Notes: generated by a model from the letters alone, not told the origin. 64,000 bases of DNA from JACVRW01 sp963751105 (GCA_963751105.1 CAVVTG010000002.1:1240001-1304000); one strand, 5' to 3'. Shown: positions 54,893 through 63,118, numbered from the stretch's first letter. Made by a program: numbers and translations.

Positions 54893-55923
54893 GTCAGCTC
54901 CGCGATCTCGTGCACCATTCGCTTGCGCTCCTCGGGGTCGAAGGAGACGGGGCTCATGATCAGGGTCCCGACTCCGGCCTCCCGGTAGACCGCGAGCCGG
55001 TCGCGAATCATCTCCTTCGGCCCCACGAGCGTGATGGTGTCGATCAGCTCCTTGGGAATCGCCGCCGCCGCTTCGTCCTTCTTGCCCTCCAGGTAGAGGT
55101 CCTGGATCTCCTTCGCCGCGTCCTCGAAGCCGTAGCGCTGAACCAGCAGGTTGTAGAAGTTGCGCTCCCGCGATCCCATCCCGCCGACGTAGAGCGCGAT
55201 GAAGGGCCTCATCTGGTCACGGGCACGGTCGACGTCGTCGTCGATGCTGATGTTGACGGTCGGGGCGACGTCGAAGGACTCGTCGAGTGTGCGCCCGGCC
55301 CGGGCGGCGCCCTCCTCGAGCAGCTCGCGCGACTCGCCGACGTGCTCAGGGGAAAAGAAGATAGGCAGCCAGCCGTCCGCGATCTCGCCGGTGAGCTGCA
55401 TGTTCCTGGGGCCGATCGCCGCGACGTAGATCGGGATGCGCTCCTGCACCGGGCCGATCATCAGCTTGAGCGCCTTGCCCGGGCCGTCGGGCAGCGGCAG
55501 CGTGTACTGCTCGCCCTCGTAGACGAGCCGCTCGCGTGCGAGCGCCTTCCTGACGATCGCCACGTACTCGCGGGTGCGCTGCAGCTGCTTGGCGAAGCGC
55601 TGCCCGTGCCACCCCTCGGCCACCTGCGGTCCCGAGGACCCGATGCCGATGATCATCCGGCCGCCCGACAGCTGATCGAGGGTGGCCGCGGTCATCGCGA
55701 CCATGGCCGGTGAGCGGGCCGGCATCTGGAAGATGGCCGCGCCGATCTTGATGCGCGACGTCTGAGCCGCGAGCCAGGCCAGGACGGTGGCCACGTCCGA
55801 CCCGTAGGCCTCGGCCGCCCAGACCGAGTCGAAGCCGGCCTTCTCGGCCTCCTGCACCAGCTCCAACTGCAGCTCCGACGTGAGTCCGAGGCCCCAGTAT
55901 CCGACGTTCAACCCGAGCCTCAT
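54889..55923 (-). CDS. LLM class F420-dependent oxidoreductase
   Basis: Luciferase-like TIM barrel of 344 residues. MRLGLNVGYWGLGL starts the barrel; GFDSVWAAEAYGSDV, KIGAAIFQMPARSP and GGRMIIGIGSSGPQVAEGW match the F420-dependent glucose-6-phosphate-dehydrogenase/methylene-tetrahydromethanopterin-reductase-like branch. The cofactor is inferred to be F420, as common in actinobacteria. ATG 55923 is supported by AAGGAGA eight bases upstream. It is coupled to the downstream glycosyltransferase. Confidence 0.87.
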   Translation of the reverse strand: MRLGLNVGYWGLGLTSELQLELVQEAEKAGFDSVWAAEAYGSDVATVLAWLAAQTSRIKIGAAIFQMPARSPAMVAMTAATLDQLSGGRMIIGIGSSGPQVAEGWHGQRFAKQLQRTREYVAIVRKALARERLVYEGEQYTLPLPDGPGKALKLMIGPVQERIPIYVAAIGPRNMQLTGEIADGWLPIFFSPEHVGESRELLEEGAARAGRTLDESFDVAPTVNISIDDDVDRARDQMRPFIALYVGGMGSRERNFYNLLVQRYGFEDAAKEIQDLYLEGKKDEAAAAIPKELIDTITLVGPKEMIRDRLAVYREAGVGTLIMSPVSFDPEERKRMVHEIAELT

Positions 55924-56001
55924 GCACGTCTCCTTTCGCGCCTTGCGAGCCTGACCGGGGACGAGCATCCTACGTCAGCCGCTGATGGAGGCCGAGCAGC
56001 C

Positions 56002-56526
56002 ATGACCCGCCGCCGTCCCGCGCGCGACCTGCGCACCGCGGTGGACTGCCTGCCGCTCGTCACCCGGCGGGCGATGCTCGGGGGAGTGGAGGCCAACCGC
56101 ATAATCGTCGGCGCCTACACCGATGGCGCGGGCGGTGTCTGCCCGATGCTCGCCGCCCACCGCAACGGGGGCCGCACCAGTCTCGTCAGCTTCGCCAGGG
56201 CGTGGGACCGCTACACGGACGCCGGCAGAGGGCCGCGCCCGGCCACCGAGCGCGAGCTCACCACGCTCACCGCCATGCTCCAGGCGAGCATCCTGCTGGA
56301 GGAGACCCCGTCGCTGGATGCGAGCCCGCGCCGCCGCCGGCGTCGGCCGACGGGCGAGCGTCACCGCGCGTCCGAGCTGCGCTATCAGCCGGGCTGGGCC
56401 TGGCTGCGGCCGTTCCGGCGCCTCGACGAGTACGAGCGCGCCCTGGCCGAGCTCGAGCGGGTTCCTTCAGAGCTCGGTGTCGGCCCGGCGCAGGAACTGG
56501 ATCTCGGGCACGACGCAGTGCGCTGA
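56002..56526 (+). CDS. Conserved hypothetical protein
   Basis: 174 residues. The conserved-looking core is RTAVDCLPLVTRRAMLGGVE, then NRIIVGAYTDGAGGVCPMLA and SLVSFARAWDRYTDA. I believe similar proteins occur in Thermoleophilia but know of no function. A basic linker (SPRRRRRRPTGERHR) precedes a C-terminal segment (WAWLRPFRRLDEYERALAEL). The last 20 codons overlap the convergent SDR gene. Confidence 0.6.
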   Translation: MTRRRPARDLRTAVDCLPLVTRRAMLGGVEANRIIVGAYTDGAGGVCPMLAAHRNGGRTSLVSFARAWDRYTDAGRGPRPATERELTTLTAMLQASILLEETPSLDASPRRRRRRPTGERHRASELRYQPGWAWLRPFRRLDEYERALAELERVPSELGVGPAQELDLGHDAVR

Positions 56527-57189
56527 GGTGCGCAGCAGGAAGCGGATCGACTCGGCGATGTCCTCGGGCTGGATCATCTCCTCCTTGGGCACCTGCCCCT
56601 CGATCCAGTCGGTCATGGGCGTGGCCACGAAGCCGGGACACAGCGCGGTGACCTGTATGCCGTCGGCCGATAGCTCCTTGTGCATCCCCTGGCTCAGGCC
56701 CACCACGCCGAACTTGGTGGCGGAGTAGGCCGACAGGAAGCCCTGCCCGTGCTTCCCGGCGATGGAGGCGGTGTTGACGATCAGGGCCTTGCCGTGTTCG
56801 GCGCCGGCCTCCTTGAGCATCGGGATCGCCTCGCGCGCGACGAGATAGACGGCGCGCAGGTTGACGTCGAGCTGGAGGTCGAGTTTCTTGGTCTCGGTGT
56901 CGGCCACCGTCGCCCCGATGCCGATGCCGGCGTTGTTGATCAGCACGTCGAGGCGGCCGCGACGGTCCCGGTGCTCGGCCACCACACGCTTGATCTCGTC
57001 CTCGTCGGTCATGTTGGCCGCGACCTCGTGGACGTCGAGCCCGTCCGATCGCAGCTCGTCGGCGGCGGCCGTGAGCTTGTCCGGGCGGCGGGCCGAGATC
57101 GTGATCGAGTAGCCGTCCTGGCCGAGTGCCCGGGCGATGGCCAGGCCGATGCCGCTCGAGCCTCCGGTTATCAGTGCCGCGCGTTCCAT
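56467..57189 (-). CDS. Short-chain dehydrogenase/reductase
   Basis: 240 residues, classical SDR. The cofactor motif is TGGSSGIGLA at residues 8-17; NNAGIGIG, catalytic Ser in IVNTASIAG and Tyr-x-x-x-Lys in YSATKFGVVGL follow. Arg at the end of the second strand (SARRPDKL) favours NADP. The substrate is unknown. RBS AGGAGG lies upstream of ATG 57189. Confidence 0.9.
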   Translation of the reverse strand: MERAALITGGSSGIGLAIARALGQDGYSITISARRPDKLTAAADELRSDGLDVHEVAANMTDEDEIKRVVAEHRDRRGRLDVLINNAGIGIGATVADTETKKLDLQLDVNLRAVYLVAREAIPMLKEAGAEHGKALIVNTASIAGKHGQGFLSAYSATKFGVVGLSQGMHKELSADGIQVTALCPGFVATPMTDWIEGQVPKEEMIQPEDIAESIRFLLRTSAHCVVPEIQFLRRADTEL

Positions 57190-57307
57190 GTGAGCCTCCT
57201 GAGGGCGAGTCGACCGGCCGGGGGCGGGCGATGCTAGTTGAACGCCAGGTTAAGCCGCCGCGTCCCGCGCGCCGCCGCTGGCGGCGGTCCCTACCCTTCC
57301 TCGCCTC

Positions 57308-58291
57308 GTGAGGAGCCGAGCCCTGATAGCCGCTGCCCTATTCGCGTGTGCGTTGCTCGCCGGCTGCGGAGGAGGCGGCGACGAGGCCGAGAACCCGGCG
57401 CCCCCCGTGGCCGAGCCCCAGGACTTCCCCAAGGCAGGCACCAAGACCTTGGCCGAGTTGCAGCAGGGCCTGGGCCGCGGCGGGCCGGTGCTGGCGCCGT
57501 CCGTGTCGCAGCTGACGACCGGGGAGAACCGCTTCGGCTTTGGCCTCTTCGACCGCTCGCGCGCCCAGATTGCCGATGCCTCGGTGGCCGTCTACGTCGC
57601 TCCGGCCGGCGGCGGCCAGGCCAAGGGCCCCTACCCGGCACGCTTCGAATCGCTCGCAGTGCGCCCTCAGTTCCAGAGCCGCCAGACCGCGACGGACCCC
57701 GACTCGGCCCAGTCGGTCTACGTGGCCAACATCCCGTTCGAGGTCTCCGGGGAATACGAGGTGCTCGGCATCGCCCGGCTCGACGATCGCCTGGTCGCGG
57801 CCACCTCGGCAGTGCCGCGGCTGCCGGTCATCGACGAAACCGCGGACACCATTCCGAGGCCCGGCGACAGGGCCCCGCGCATCAACACGCCCACCGAGGC
57901 GGACGCCGGTGGCGACATCGCCTCGATCGACACCCGCATCCCGCCCTCCTCGATGCACTCGAACGACTTCGCCGATGTTGCCGGCAAGAAGCCGACGGTG
58001 CTGATCTTCGCCACTCCCGCCCTGTGCCAGAGCCGGGTGTGCGGTCCGGTGGTGGACATCGCCGAGTCGGTGAAGGCGGGCAAGGAGGGCGAGGGCGTGG
58101 AGTTCATCCACCAAGAGGTCTTCGTCGACAACCGGATCGACAAGGGCCTGCGGCCGCAGCTAGCCGAGTTCAACCTCCAGACCGAGCCCTGGCTGTTCAC
58201 CGTGGACAAGAGCGGCAAGGTGGCGGCCCGGCTGGAGGGCGCTTTCTCGGAGCGAGAGCTGACCGAGGCGATTCGCACCGCCAAGGGCTGA
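57308..58291 (+). CDS. Lipoprotein with thioredoxin-like C-terminal domain
   Basis: 327 residues from GTG 57308. The lipobox is LLAGC at about 17-21, then a Gly-rich linker. Residues about 70-190 form a beta-rich domain; residues about 225-325 look thioredoxin-like (KKPTVLIFATPALCQSRVCG, then NLQTEPWLFTVDKSGKVAAR). The two Cys are spaced C-x4-C (CQSRVC) rather than CxxC, so redox activity is doubtful. Outer-leaflet membrane attachment is expected. It converges with the VOC pseudogene. Confidence 0.78.
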   Translation: MRSRALIAAALFACALLAGCGGGGDEAENPAPPVAEPQDFPKAGTKTLAELQQGLGRGGPVLAPSVSQLTTGENRFGFGLFDRSRAQIADASVAVYVAPAGGGQAKGPYPARFESLAVRPQFQSRQTATDPDSAQSVYVANIPFEVSGEYEVLGIARLDDRLVAATSAVPRLPVIDETADTIPRPGDRAPRINTPTEADAGGDIASIDTRIPPSSMHSNDFADVAGKKPTVLIFATPALCQSRVCGPVVDIAESVKAGKEGEGVEFIHQEVFVDNRIDKGLRPQLAEFNLQTEPWLFTVDKSGKVAARLEGAFSERELTEAIRTAKG

Positions 58292-58321
58292 CCGCGCCCT
58301 TCGCGCCCGCCAACCTCGGGG

Positions 58322-58691
58322 TCATGTTGCGCTGTAGTCCGCGACGATGTCCAGGACCCAGATGACCTCGAAGCGGTCGGTGAGCATCCCGTACAGGGGC
58401 GCCCCCCAAGGTGCCGGGCCGAGCGGCTGCTGGATGCTCGCGCCGTCGGAGAGCTTGTTCCAGTACTCGCTGATCTCGTCGGCGCTGTCGCCACGGACCG
58501 AGACGAAGACCGGGTTCTCCCCTCGATCCCAGGGCATCGCCGAGGGCACGTCGTACGCCATCACGTGGAAGCCGTTGTCGGCCGCCACCTGCCCCCACAT
58601 GACCTGGTCGGCCTCGGCCGGGTTCTGGACGTTGTGGGCGCGTGCGGGCGTCACCTCGGAAGTTGAGGTGGGTGGTGGTGGTCACGCTCAT
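58322..58691 (-). pseudogene. VOC/PhnB-like glyoxalase-fold gene with internal deletion
   Basis: The N-terminus MSVTTTTHLNFRGDAR (from ATG 58691) is followed, in a different frame, by NVQNPAEADQVMWGQVAADN, then FHVMAYDVPSAMPWDRG and the C-terminal part DRFEVIWVLDIVADYSAT. The family normally has about two dozen residues (the ...EFYQSVFGG... helix) between these parts. They are missing, and the frame changes at the junction, so a deletion of about 70 bases is likely. Not expected to be functional. Confidence 0.72.
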
Positions 58692-58708
58692 GTCAGCTCC
58701 TTGCTGGT

Positions 58709-58727
58709 GGGGTGGGGTGGGGTGGGG
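58709..58727 (+). repeat. Perfect G-quadruplex motif (G4T)3G4
   Basis: Four runs of four G separated by single T, embedded in a short GGGGT tandem array. It lies 18 bases upstream of the VOC pseudogene start, with the G-rich strand being the non-template for rightward reading. Single-base loops favour a very stable parallel quadruplex. Confidence 0.8.
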
Positions 58728-58843
58728 TGAGTGCTTCTGGACGCGCTTGGGCGCGCCCGGCTCAACGGGCGACGAGGTGGGCTCGTCGATCGGTAAGTCG
58801 GGCAGGTCGGCCGGCGTGAGCCGGCGCTCGGTCTAGGCGTCGC

Positions 58844-59494
58844 TCAGGACGAGGGGCTCGCGCGGGACCCAGTGGCCGGGGTGGAGCCGCGGAGTGCGGG
58901 CAGCAGTAGGCCGTCGATCAACGAGACGAGGTAGGCGCGGTCGATCGGCTGACGCTGGATGAGGGTGCGATAGGCGGCCATCGACGGAACCACGCGCGAG
59001 AGGGTCTCGACGTCGACGGCCGGCAACTCCCCGCGGTCGATCGCCCGGCTGATGAGCGCGCGATGTGCGTCTGCCCATGGTTCGACGATCGCGGCGTTCC
59101 CCGCCTCGGCGAGCCTCGGGTCGTGCGACATCATCGACGCGAGCCCTGCCATCACCATGAGCTTGCGCTCGCTCTCCTCGATGGACTGCGGCTTGATCAG
59201 CGCGACGAGATCGCCGCGTAGGTCCCCGGTGTCGGGCAGGCGATCGAGGTCCACTTGGTCGCGCTTCATGCGGGTCACGGCGTCGAGGACCAGCTCCGAC
59301 TTCGATGGCCAGCGGCGGTAGACGGTCGCCTTCCCGGCCTTCGCCCTCGCCGCGACCATGTCCATGGTCATGCGCTCGTAGCCAACCTCGCTGAGGACTT
59401 CGAGTGCCGCGGCGAGGATGTCGGCGTCGCGCGAGTGGTCGCGCTTTCGCCCCATTCGCACGGGCTCAGCGGGGGCGGTCTCGTCGTCGTCCAT
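58844..59494 (-). CDS. TetR family transcriptional regulator
   Basis: 216 residues. The DNA-binding domain is ADILAAALEVLSEVGYERMT, then VAARAKAGKATVYRRWPSK, a standard TetR HTH; the C-terminal ligand domain ends SLIDGLLLPALRG. I prefer ATG 59494; the TTG at 59533 lies between two palindromes that look like its operator. The genes it controls, apart from itself, are not obvious: downstream on the same strand is the broken VOC gene, upstream is tRNA-Met. The 150 bases between it and the VOC pseudogene hold the G4 array and no gene I can support. Confidence 0.88.
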   Translation of the reverse strand: MDDDETAPAEPVRMGRKRDHSRDADILAAALEVLSEVGYERMTMDMVAARAKAGKATVYRRWPSKSELVLDAVTRMKRDQVDLDRLPDTGDLRGDLVALIKPQSIEESERKLMVMAGLASMMSHDPRLAEAGNAAIVEPWADAHRALISRAIDRGELPAVDVETLSRVVPSMAAYRTLIQRQPIDRAYLVSLIDGLLLPALRGSTPATGSRASPSS

Positions 59495-59518
59495 CACGCT
59501 GCTAACGATACCAATCAG

Positions 59519-59542
59519 TTCCGGAATGTGCAAGTTCCGGAA
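59519..59542. promoter_or_regulatory. Tandem TTCCGGAA palindromes, probable TetR operator
   Basis: TTCCGGAA at 59519-59526 and GTTCCGGAAC around 59535-59542, 16 bases apart centre to centre, 25 to 48 bases upstream of the TetR ATG. Two perfect palindromes on roughly the same DNA face suit binding of two dimers. Confidence 0.7.
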
Positions 59543-59651
59543 CGTCTCCGTACAGGTACGTCGTCCGGACCGTCACACGATGCACCTAGGATGAAGCCGA
59601 TCGGGATCCTCGCCAGCACCCGCGCAAGGGGGAGGCGCAATCCCGCTCTAC

Positions 59652-59724
59652 GGGCCGGTAGCTCAGTGGTTAGAGCAGTGGACTCATAATCCATCGGTCG
59701 TAGGTTCGATCCCTACCCGGCCCA
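59652..59724 (+). tRNA. tRNA-Met (CAT)
   Basis: 73 bases. Acceptor stem GGGCCGG/CCGGCCC with discriminator A; D arm GCTCAGTGGTTAGAGC; anticodon stem TGGA/TCCA with loop CTCATAA (CAT); T arm GTAGG-TTCGATC-CCTAC. CCA is not encoded. It could be elongator Met or the lysidine-modified Ile2 isoacceptor. Its 3' end resembles a sequence at 63349-63362. Confidence 0.95.
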
Positions 59725-60004
59725 TTCCCTCACCGCTGAGGCCCCGGGGAGCCACGAAGGGACACGCAGCTCGGTTTTACCCGCTAGCGGGCCACTTCTC
59801 GGCCACCAGAGACCCGGTAAGCCCCTTCTCGCCGAACCGCTTTCGGTAGCAGGACGGGAGCAGCCCGCTGCCGTTTCGGTAGCAGCCGGCGCCCGACCAG
59901 CTTCCTCAACGACGAGAGCCGCGCTCTCACGCGGCCCCCGCTCCAGTTCTTGAGTCACCCAACCCAAGCCGGGCGTGTCGACGCCCGAGGAAGGACGATC
60001 GCTC
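59725..60004. other. Gap after tRNA-Met with short repeats
   Basis: No supported gene. It holds a 12-base palindrome CCCGCTAGCGGG (59780-59791) and a direct repeat TTTCGGTAGCAG at 59841-59852 and 59874-59885. A leftward open frame of 97 codons here lacks any family resemblance. Confidence 0.5.
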
Positions 60005-60232
60005 ATGTCAACGATCGACCTTGACCAAGGCGCATTCTACGGCAGAACGTCGAGGCCAGCGGCACCGTCCAGCTGCGGGGTGCTTGCGTGCCGCCACTGC
60101 GGGAGCTCGCTAGCCGGCCGCCGTCAGGAGTTGCGGCAGACCACGATCGGCGGCGTCGCGCACCTCGTCGAGGTGTTCCGCTGCCCGTGCGGCCGTGGCC
60201 GCCACGTTCGCCGAGGGCTGACAGCCACGTAG
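60005..60232 (+). CDS. Small zinc-ribbon-like protein
   Basis: 75 residues from ATG 60005, with AAGGA nine bases upstream. Four Cys in CRHCGSSL and FRCPCGRG form a plausible zinc knuckle; the rest is basic. No named family. It is the first gene of the degraded region past tRNA-Met. Confidence 0.5.
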   Translation: MSTIDLDQGAFYGRTSRPAAPSSCGVLACRHCGSSLAGRRQELRQTTIGGVAHLVEVFRCPCGRGRHVRRGLTAT

Positions 60233-60302
60233 CCAGCCGCTCGAACACGCGTGAGGGTCGGCTCGGCACCGAAGGGCGACCCGCGGCAGTACACAGCGCG
60301 AT

Positions 60303-60498
60303 GCCATAGACGAGAGGGCGGGAAAGTGCGCCGCCACGAACAAGGGCACCCGAGTGCGGTCGGATCGCCGAGGTCGTCCACCACATCACAGATCTCCGAG
60401 CCGGCGGAGCACCACGCGACCCCAGCAACCTCCAGTCACTCTGCAAGCCACATCACGACACGATCACCAGAGCCCGCCAAACCAGCAAACAGGGGTAG
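60303..60498 (+). pseudogene. HNH endonuclease remnant, frameshifted
   Basis: DERAGKCAATNKGT in one frame joins CGRIAEVVHHITDLRAGG, then APRDPSNLQSLCKPHHD in the next if one C is removed from 60349-60351. The second part is a typical phage-type HNH nuclease end: VVHH, the Asn in SNLQSLC, and the KPHHD His. The N-terminal part has no start codon and runs into a stop just upstream. Small HNH genes of this kind stand next to terminase genes in many actinophages. Confidence 0.6.
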
Positions 60499-60565
60499 GG
60501 AGGGTGGCCGCCACCACCCATCTCTCCCGCTAGTCGCCGGGTGAGGCGCTACGGAAAAGAGCATC

Positions 60566-61053
60566 GTGAATTCTGAAAGCCAACCTGACTGGTACGCGGA
60601 GACGTTTGGCGAGTGCCCGCACGGCTACATCAAGCCGTACTGCGGCCAGTGCGCTGTGGCCGAGAGCGAGCAGCAGCGCCAAGAGCGCGAAGAGCGGCGG
60701 GAGCGCAAGCGCCACACGGACACGATTCGGGCCCAGTCGGAGGCTATGTTCGGCCGGGAGGCCGAGATTGACCGGCTGCGCAAGGACCGAGATTGACCGG
60801 CTGCGCAAGGAGAAACGGCGCTTGCAGGCGCGGCTGGCCGCGCAGGCAAAGAGGCCACGGCGGCGGCTGTTCGGGGGGTCGGTGATGGACCCCGACGAGA
60901 TGAACGGATCCTCGAGGAGATCGCCCGCGAGTCCCCGAATCCGACCGCCCGGGTGAGCGCTATCCGGGGCTTCGCCAGTTGGCCGAGGAGGAGGACCCGC
61001 ACCAACGCGCATTGCGGGCCTTCGAGCAGATCGCGAAAGAGCGCCGCCAGTGA
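60566..61053 (+). pseudogene. Phage terminase-small-subunit-like gene, multiply broken
   Basis: The frame opens at 60566 with MNSESQPDWYAETFGECPHG, a Cys-rich start (YIKPYCGQCAVAE), and an Arg/Glu helix. A 25-bp tandem duplication at 60762-60811 shifts the frame; read without one copy the helix continues EIDRLRKEKRRLQARLAAQA. Two more shifts lead to ILEEIARESPNPTARVSAI and LRQLAEEEDPHQRALRAFEQ ending at 61053. That last part resembles short helical proteins found beside actinophage terminase genes; this match is by eye only. The next ORF starts on its stop (GTGA). Confidence 0.5.
60762..60811 (+). repeat. 25-bp perfect tandem duplication
   Basis: Bases 60762-60786 are repeated exactly at 60787-60811 (each begins CCGAGATTGACC and ends GCGCAAGGA). 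Since 25 is not a multiple of three, it breaks the surrounding reading frame, which is intact if one copy is removed. Confidence 0.95.
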
Positions 61054-61331
61054 GCGAGCTGATCGCCCAGGCGTTCGCGGCGTTGGGGGAGGGGCCCTCG
61101 TCGGACGAGCTCGACCTCGTGGCCGCCGCGCTGGAGGACGAGCACGAGGCGTTCAATCTGGCCCCCCACGACAGGGCGGCGTTCGAGGCGCTGGCGGAGG
61201 TCGCGGCCGAGAACGGCAGTAGCGGTTTCGTCGCTTTGGATCTGGTCACGGTGATCGCTACGGCGAGAGCCGGCGAGGGGCGTGAACTCGCGGGGGCGAC
61301 AGAAGCGCCAAGAGCGAGAAGACCGGCTTGA
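61050..61331 (+). CDS. Small acidic hypothetical protein
   Basis: 93 residues from GTG 61050, overlapping the end of the broken upstream gene. An acidic helical body (MSELIAQAFAALGEGPSSDE, then LEDEHEAFNLAPHDRAAFEAL) and a short Arg-rich tail. The family is not recognised. The overlap suggests it belonged to the same former phage operon. Confidence 0.5.
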   Translation: MSELIAQAFAALGEGPSSDELDLVAAALEDEHEAFNLAPHDRAAFEALAEVAAENGSSGFVALDLVTVIATARAGEGRELAGATEAPRARRPA

Positions 61332-61489
61332 GCGGCTGCGGGTAGGTCCGCAGGGTGGAACTCAGTGCTGCGTAGACAGATCGCCCTCCGGGCGACTACC
61401 GTGTGGGTCAGTAGTTGTCGCTCGTCTGGTTCAAAGGGTCCTCTGCCCCTCGCGCGGCCTCGCTTACAGAGGACCACCGAAAGGCGAAT

Positions 61490-61882
61490 ATGAACCACGA
61501 GGTGATCGCTCAGGGCGACGGGCACCTTTCGAAACAGCCAGAGACTCGCGTAACTGTCGAGCTCAGTAACGAGATGGTGCGGATCTACAAGGAGATCTTC
61601 GGCCGCGGTCCGACGCGGACGCGGGCGGATTGGGCGGGGCGCGACGCGCTGTTGTGCACGTTGGAGGACTCGCTGACGCCGGCGGAGCGGAAGATGGTGG
61701 AGGTCGGGGAGCATCAGCGCCTGCGGGAGACGCGGATGTTCTTCCAGCATGCCTGCGAGGACGACTTTCGCGAGTCGGTGGAGCGGATCACGGGGCGCAA
61801 GGTGAGGGCGTTCGTGTCGGGCATCGACACGGACACCGACGTGTCGTCCGAAGTGTTCTACCTCGAGCGACCCGTCGACTAA
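61490..61882 (+). CDS. DUF2294 domain protein
   Basis: 130 residues from ATG 61490, with AAGG upstream. The DUF2294 pattern is clear: VRIYKEIFGRGPTRTRADW, LLCTLEDSLTPAERKMVE, then RITGRKVRAFVSGIDTDTD. Function of the family is unknown; some members are linked to stress or sodium-related loci. It is intact, unlike most of its neighbours past tRNA-Met. Confidence 0.78.
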   Translation: MNHEVIAQGDGHLSKQPETRVTVELSNEMVRIYKEIFGRGPTRTRADWAGRDALLCTLEDSLTPAERKMVEVGEHQRLRETRMFFQHACEDDFRESVERITGRKVRAFVSGIDTDTDVSSEVFYLERPVD

Positions 61883-62510
61883 ACAACCCGGCAAAGTTTC
61901 GCGCTTCGCGGCTTCGGGCACCTCGATTTCAAGGACCGGGCCTTTAGGGCATTAAGTTCGCCCGGCCAGGTACCCAGGAATGCGGGACCGCGACCGCTCT
62001 GTTCGGGCTGCCGTGGGCCCGCTTTCCGCTGTCCAGACGTCAAGGTTCTGACATTTCACTGACCCGTTCCGGTGATGCTCAGTCGCGAGTGTCAAGCCAA
62101 GCGGCGGAGGGCTCCGGCGTTGTTAGTTAGGGGCCGGTTGGGCTGAGCCGTTGGGGGTGCGATGGCGCGGCTGCTGCCTCATGGCGGGCGTGTTGTGAGG
62201 CCTGCTCGATGGCGAAGGCTGAATTGTTGAGCGGGCGGAAGGGTCGAAATCGCTCTATCCCCTTCCGCCCGCGACCGGGGCGGCGGTGCTGGCGGAGCTG
62301 CCGCGCCCGGTCCCGCTGCCCCGTTGCCTGGTCGGGTGCCCAGGCGTCGGGGGGGGGACCCTGGGTTCGCTTGCGGGACCAGACCAATCCCCAGGCGCGT
62401 GGGGACATAAACAACCTTCCGAAACCCTCCAACCTTTGCGGAGCTGGAGCGTTGCAGCATCTACGAAGGGGTGACGCTGCGTACCAATGCCCCTAGTGAG
62501 AGAGACGCCA
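61883..62510. other. 628-base gap with a 13-bp inverted repeat
   Basis: No supported gene. GCGGGCGGAAGGG at 62231-62243 is the exact complement of CCCTTCCGCCCGC at 62260-62272 with a 16-base loop, which may be a terminator or an element end. A G9 run lies near 62350. Open frames on both strands here are low complexity. Confidence 0.6.
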
Positions 62511-62729
62511 ATGAGCGATGACCACCCGGCACCACCCAGCTACTCCCAATCGGCGAACGGGCACACCGACCCGATCATCCAGCGTGCGGCTTGCGGGCTA
62601 CGCGTATGGGCGCAGTTGAAGCAGATCGAGCCTCATGAGAGAGCTTTCCACGCCGTGGCGGAACTCAAGGAAGAGGATCTGCGGGCCGTGGTCACCCATC
62701 ACCTGTTCGCGTGGCACCAACGAGGTTGA
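62511..62729 (+). CDS. Small hypothetical protein
   Basis: 72 residues from ATG 62511 (MSDDHPAPPSYSQSANGHTD), with GAGAGA upstream. The C-terminal half is helical (LKQIEPHERAFHAVAELKEE, then DLRAVVTHHLFAWHQRG). Not recognised. An ATG at 62487 is also in frame. Confidence 0.45.
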   Translation: MSDDHPAPPSYSQSANGHTDPIIQRAACGLRVWAQLKQIEPHERAFHAVAELKEEDLRAVVTHHLFAWHQRG

Positions 62730-62860
62730 CAAGCCGAGAAGCGGGCTACCGAGGTGTGTTGCGCGGCTCACGGCCGTGCGAGTCCTTTCTCCCGGAAAGG
62801 CCGTCCTTCCGAGAGCGCCCGCCGAATCACAACCCCTGCAGCGGGTAGGCGGGCGGTGAA

Positions 62861-63118
62861 GTGGGACCCGTCAGGCGAAGACCGAGATCGGGCGGTAAGA
62901 GGCACGAGGCGGAGGAGTCGGCGGCCATTGCGCCGCTCCGGGCCGCACAGCGGAAGCGCGTGGCGGCGATCCGCAAGCTGAACGCCCGCTACGCGGGCCA
63001 GGCGTTCCCGAAGCGTGCGGCCGAGAGGTGGAATCGGCTCCGGCGAGAGCTCTACGAGACTGAGGAGCTCATCACAGAGCTCCGAGCCCGCTGCGAGCAG
63101 CATCATCGTGCAGCCTGA
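62861..63118 (+). CDS. Capsid delta-domain-like helical ORF (phage remnant)
   Basis: 85 residues. The stretch RVAAIRKLNARYAGQAFPKR, then AERWNRLRRELYETEELITEL resembles the helical N-terminal scaffold (delta) domain of HK97-type capsid proteins, where a LNxxYxGxxxP turn is followed by two long helices. No capsid body follows: the next 300 bases have no coherent frame. It is therefore probably a leftover fragment. The match is by pattern only. Confidence 0.45.
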   Translation: MGPVRRRPRSGGKRHEAEESAAIAPLRAAQRKRVAAIRKLNARYAGQAFPKRAAERWNRLRRELYETEELITELRARCEQHHRAA

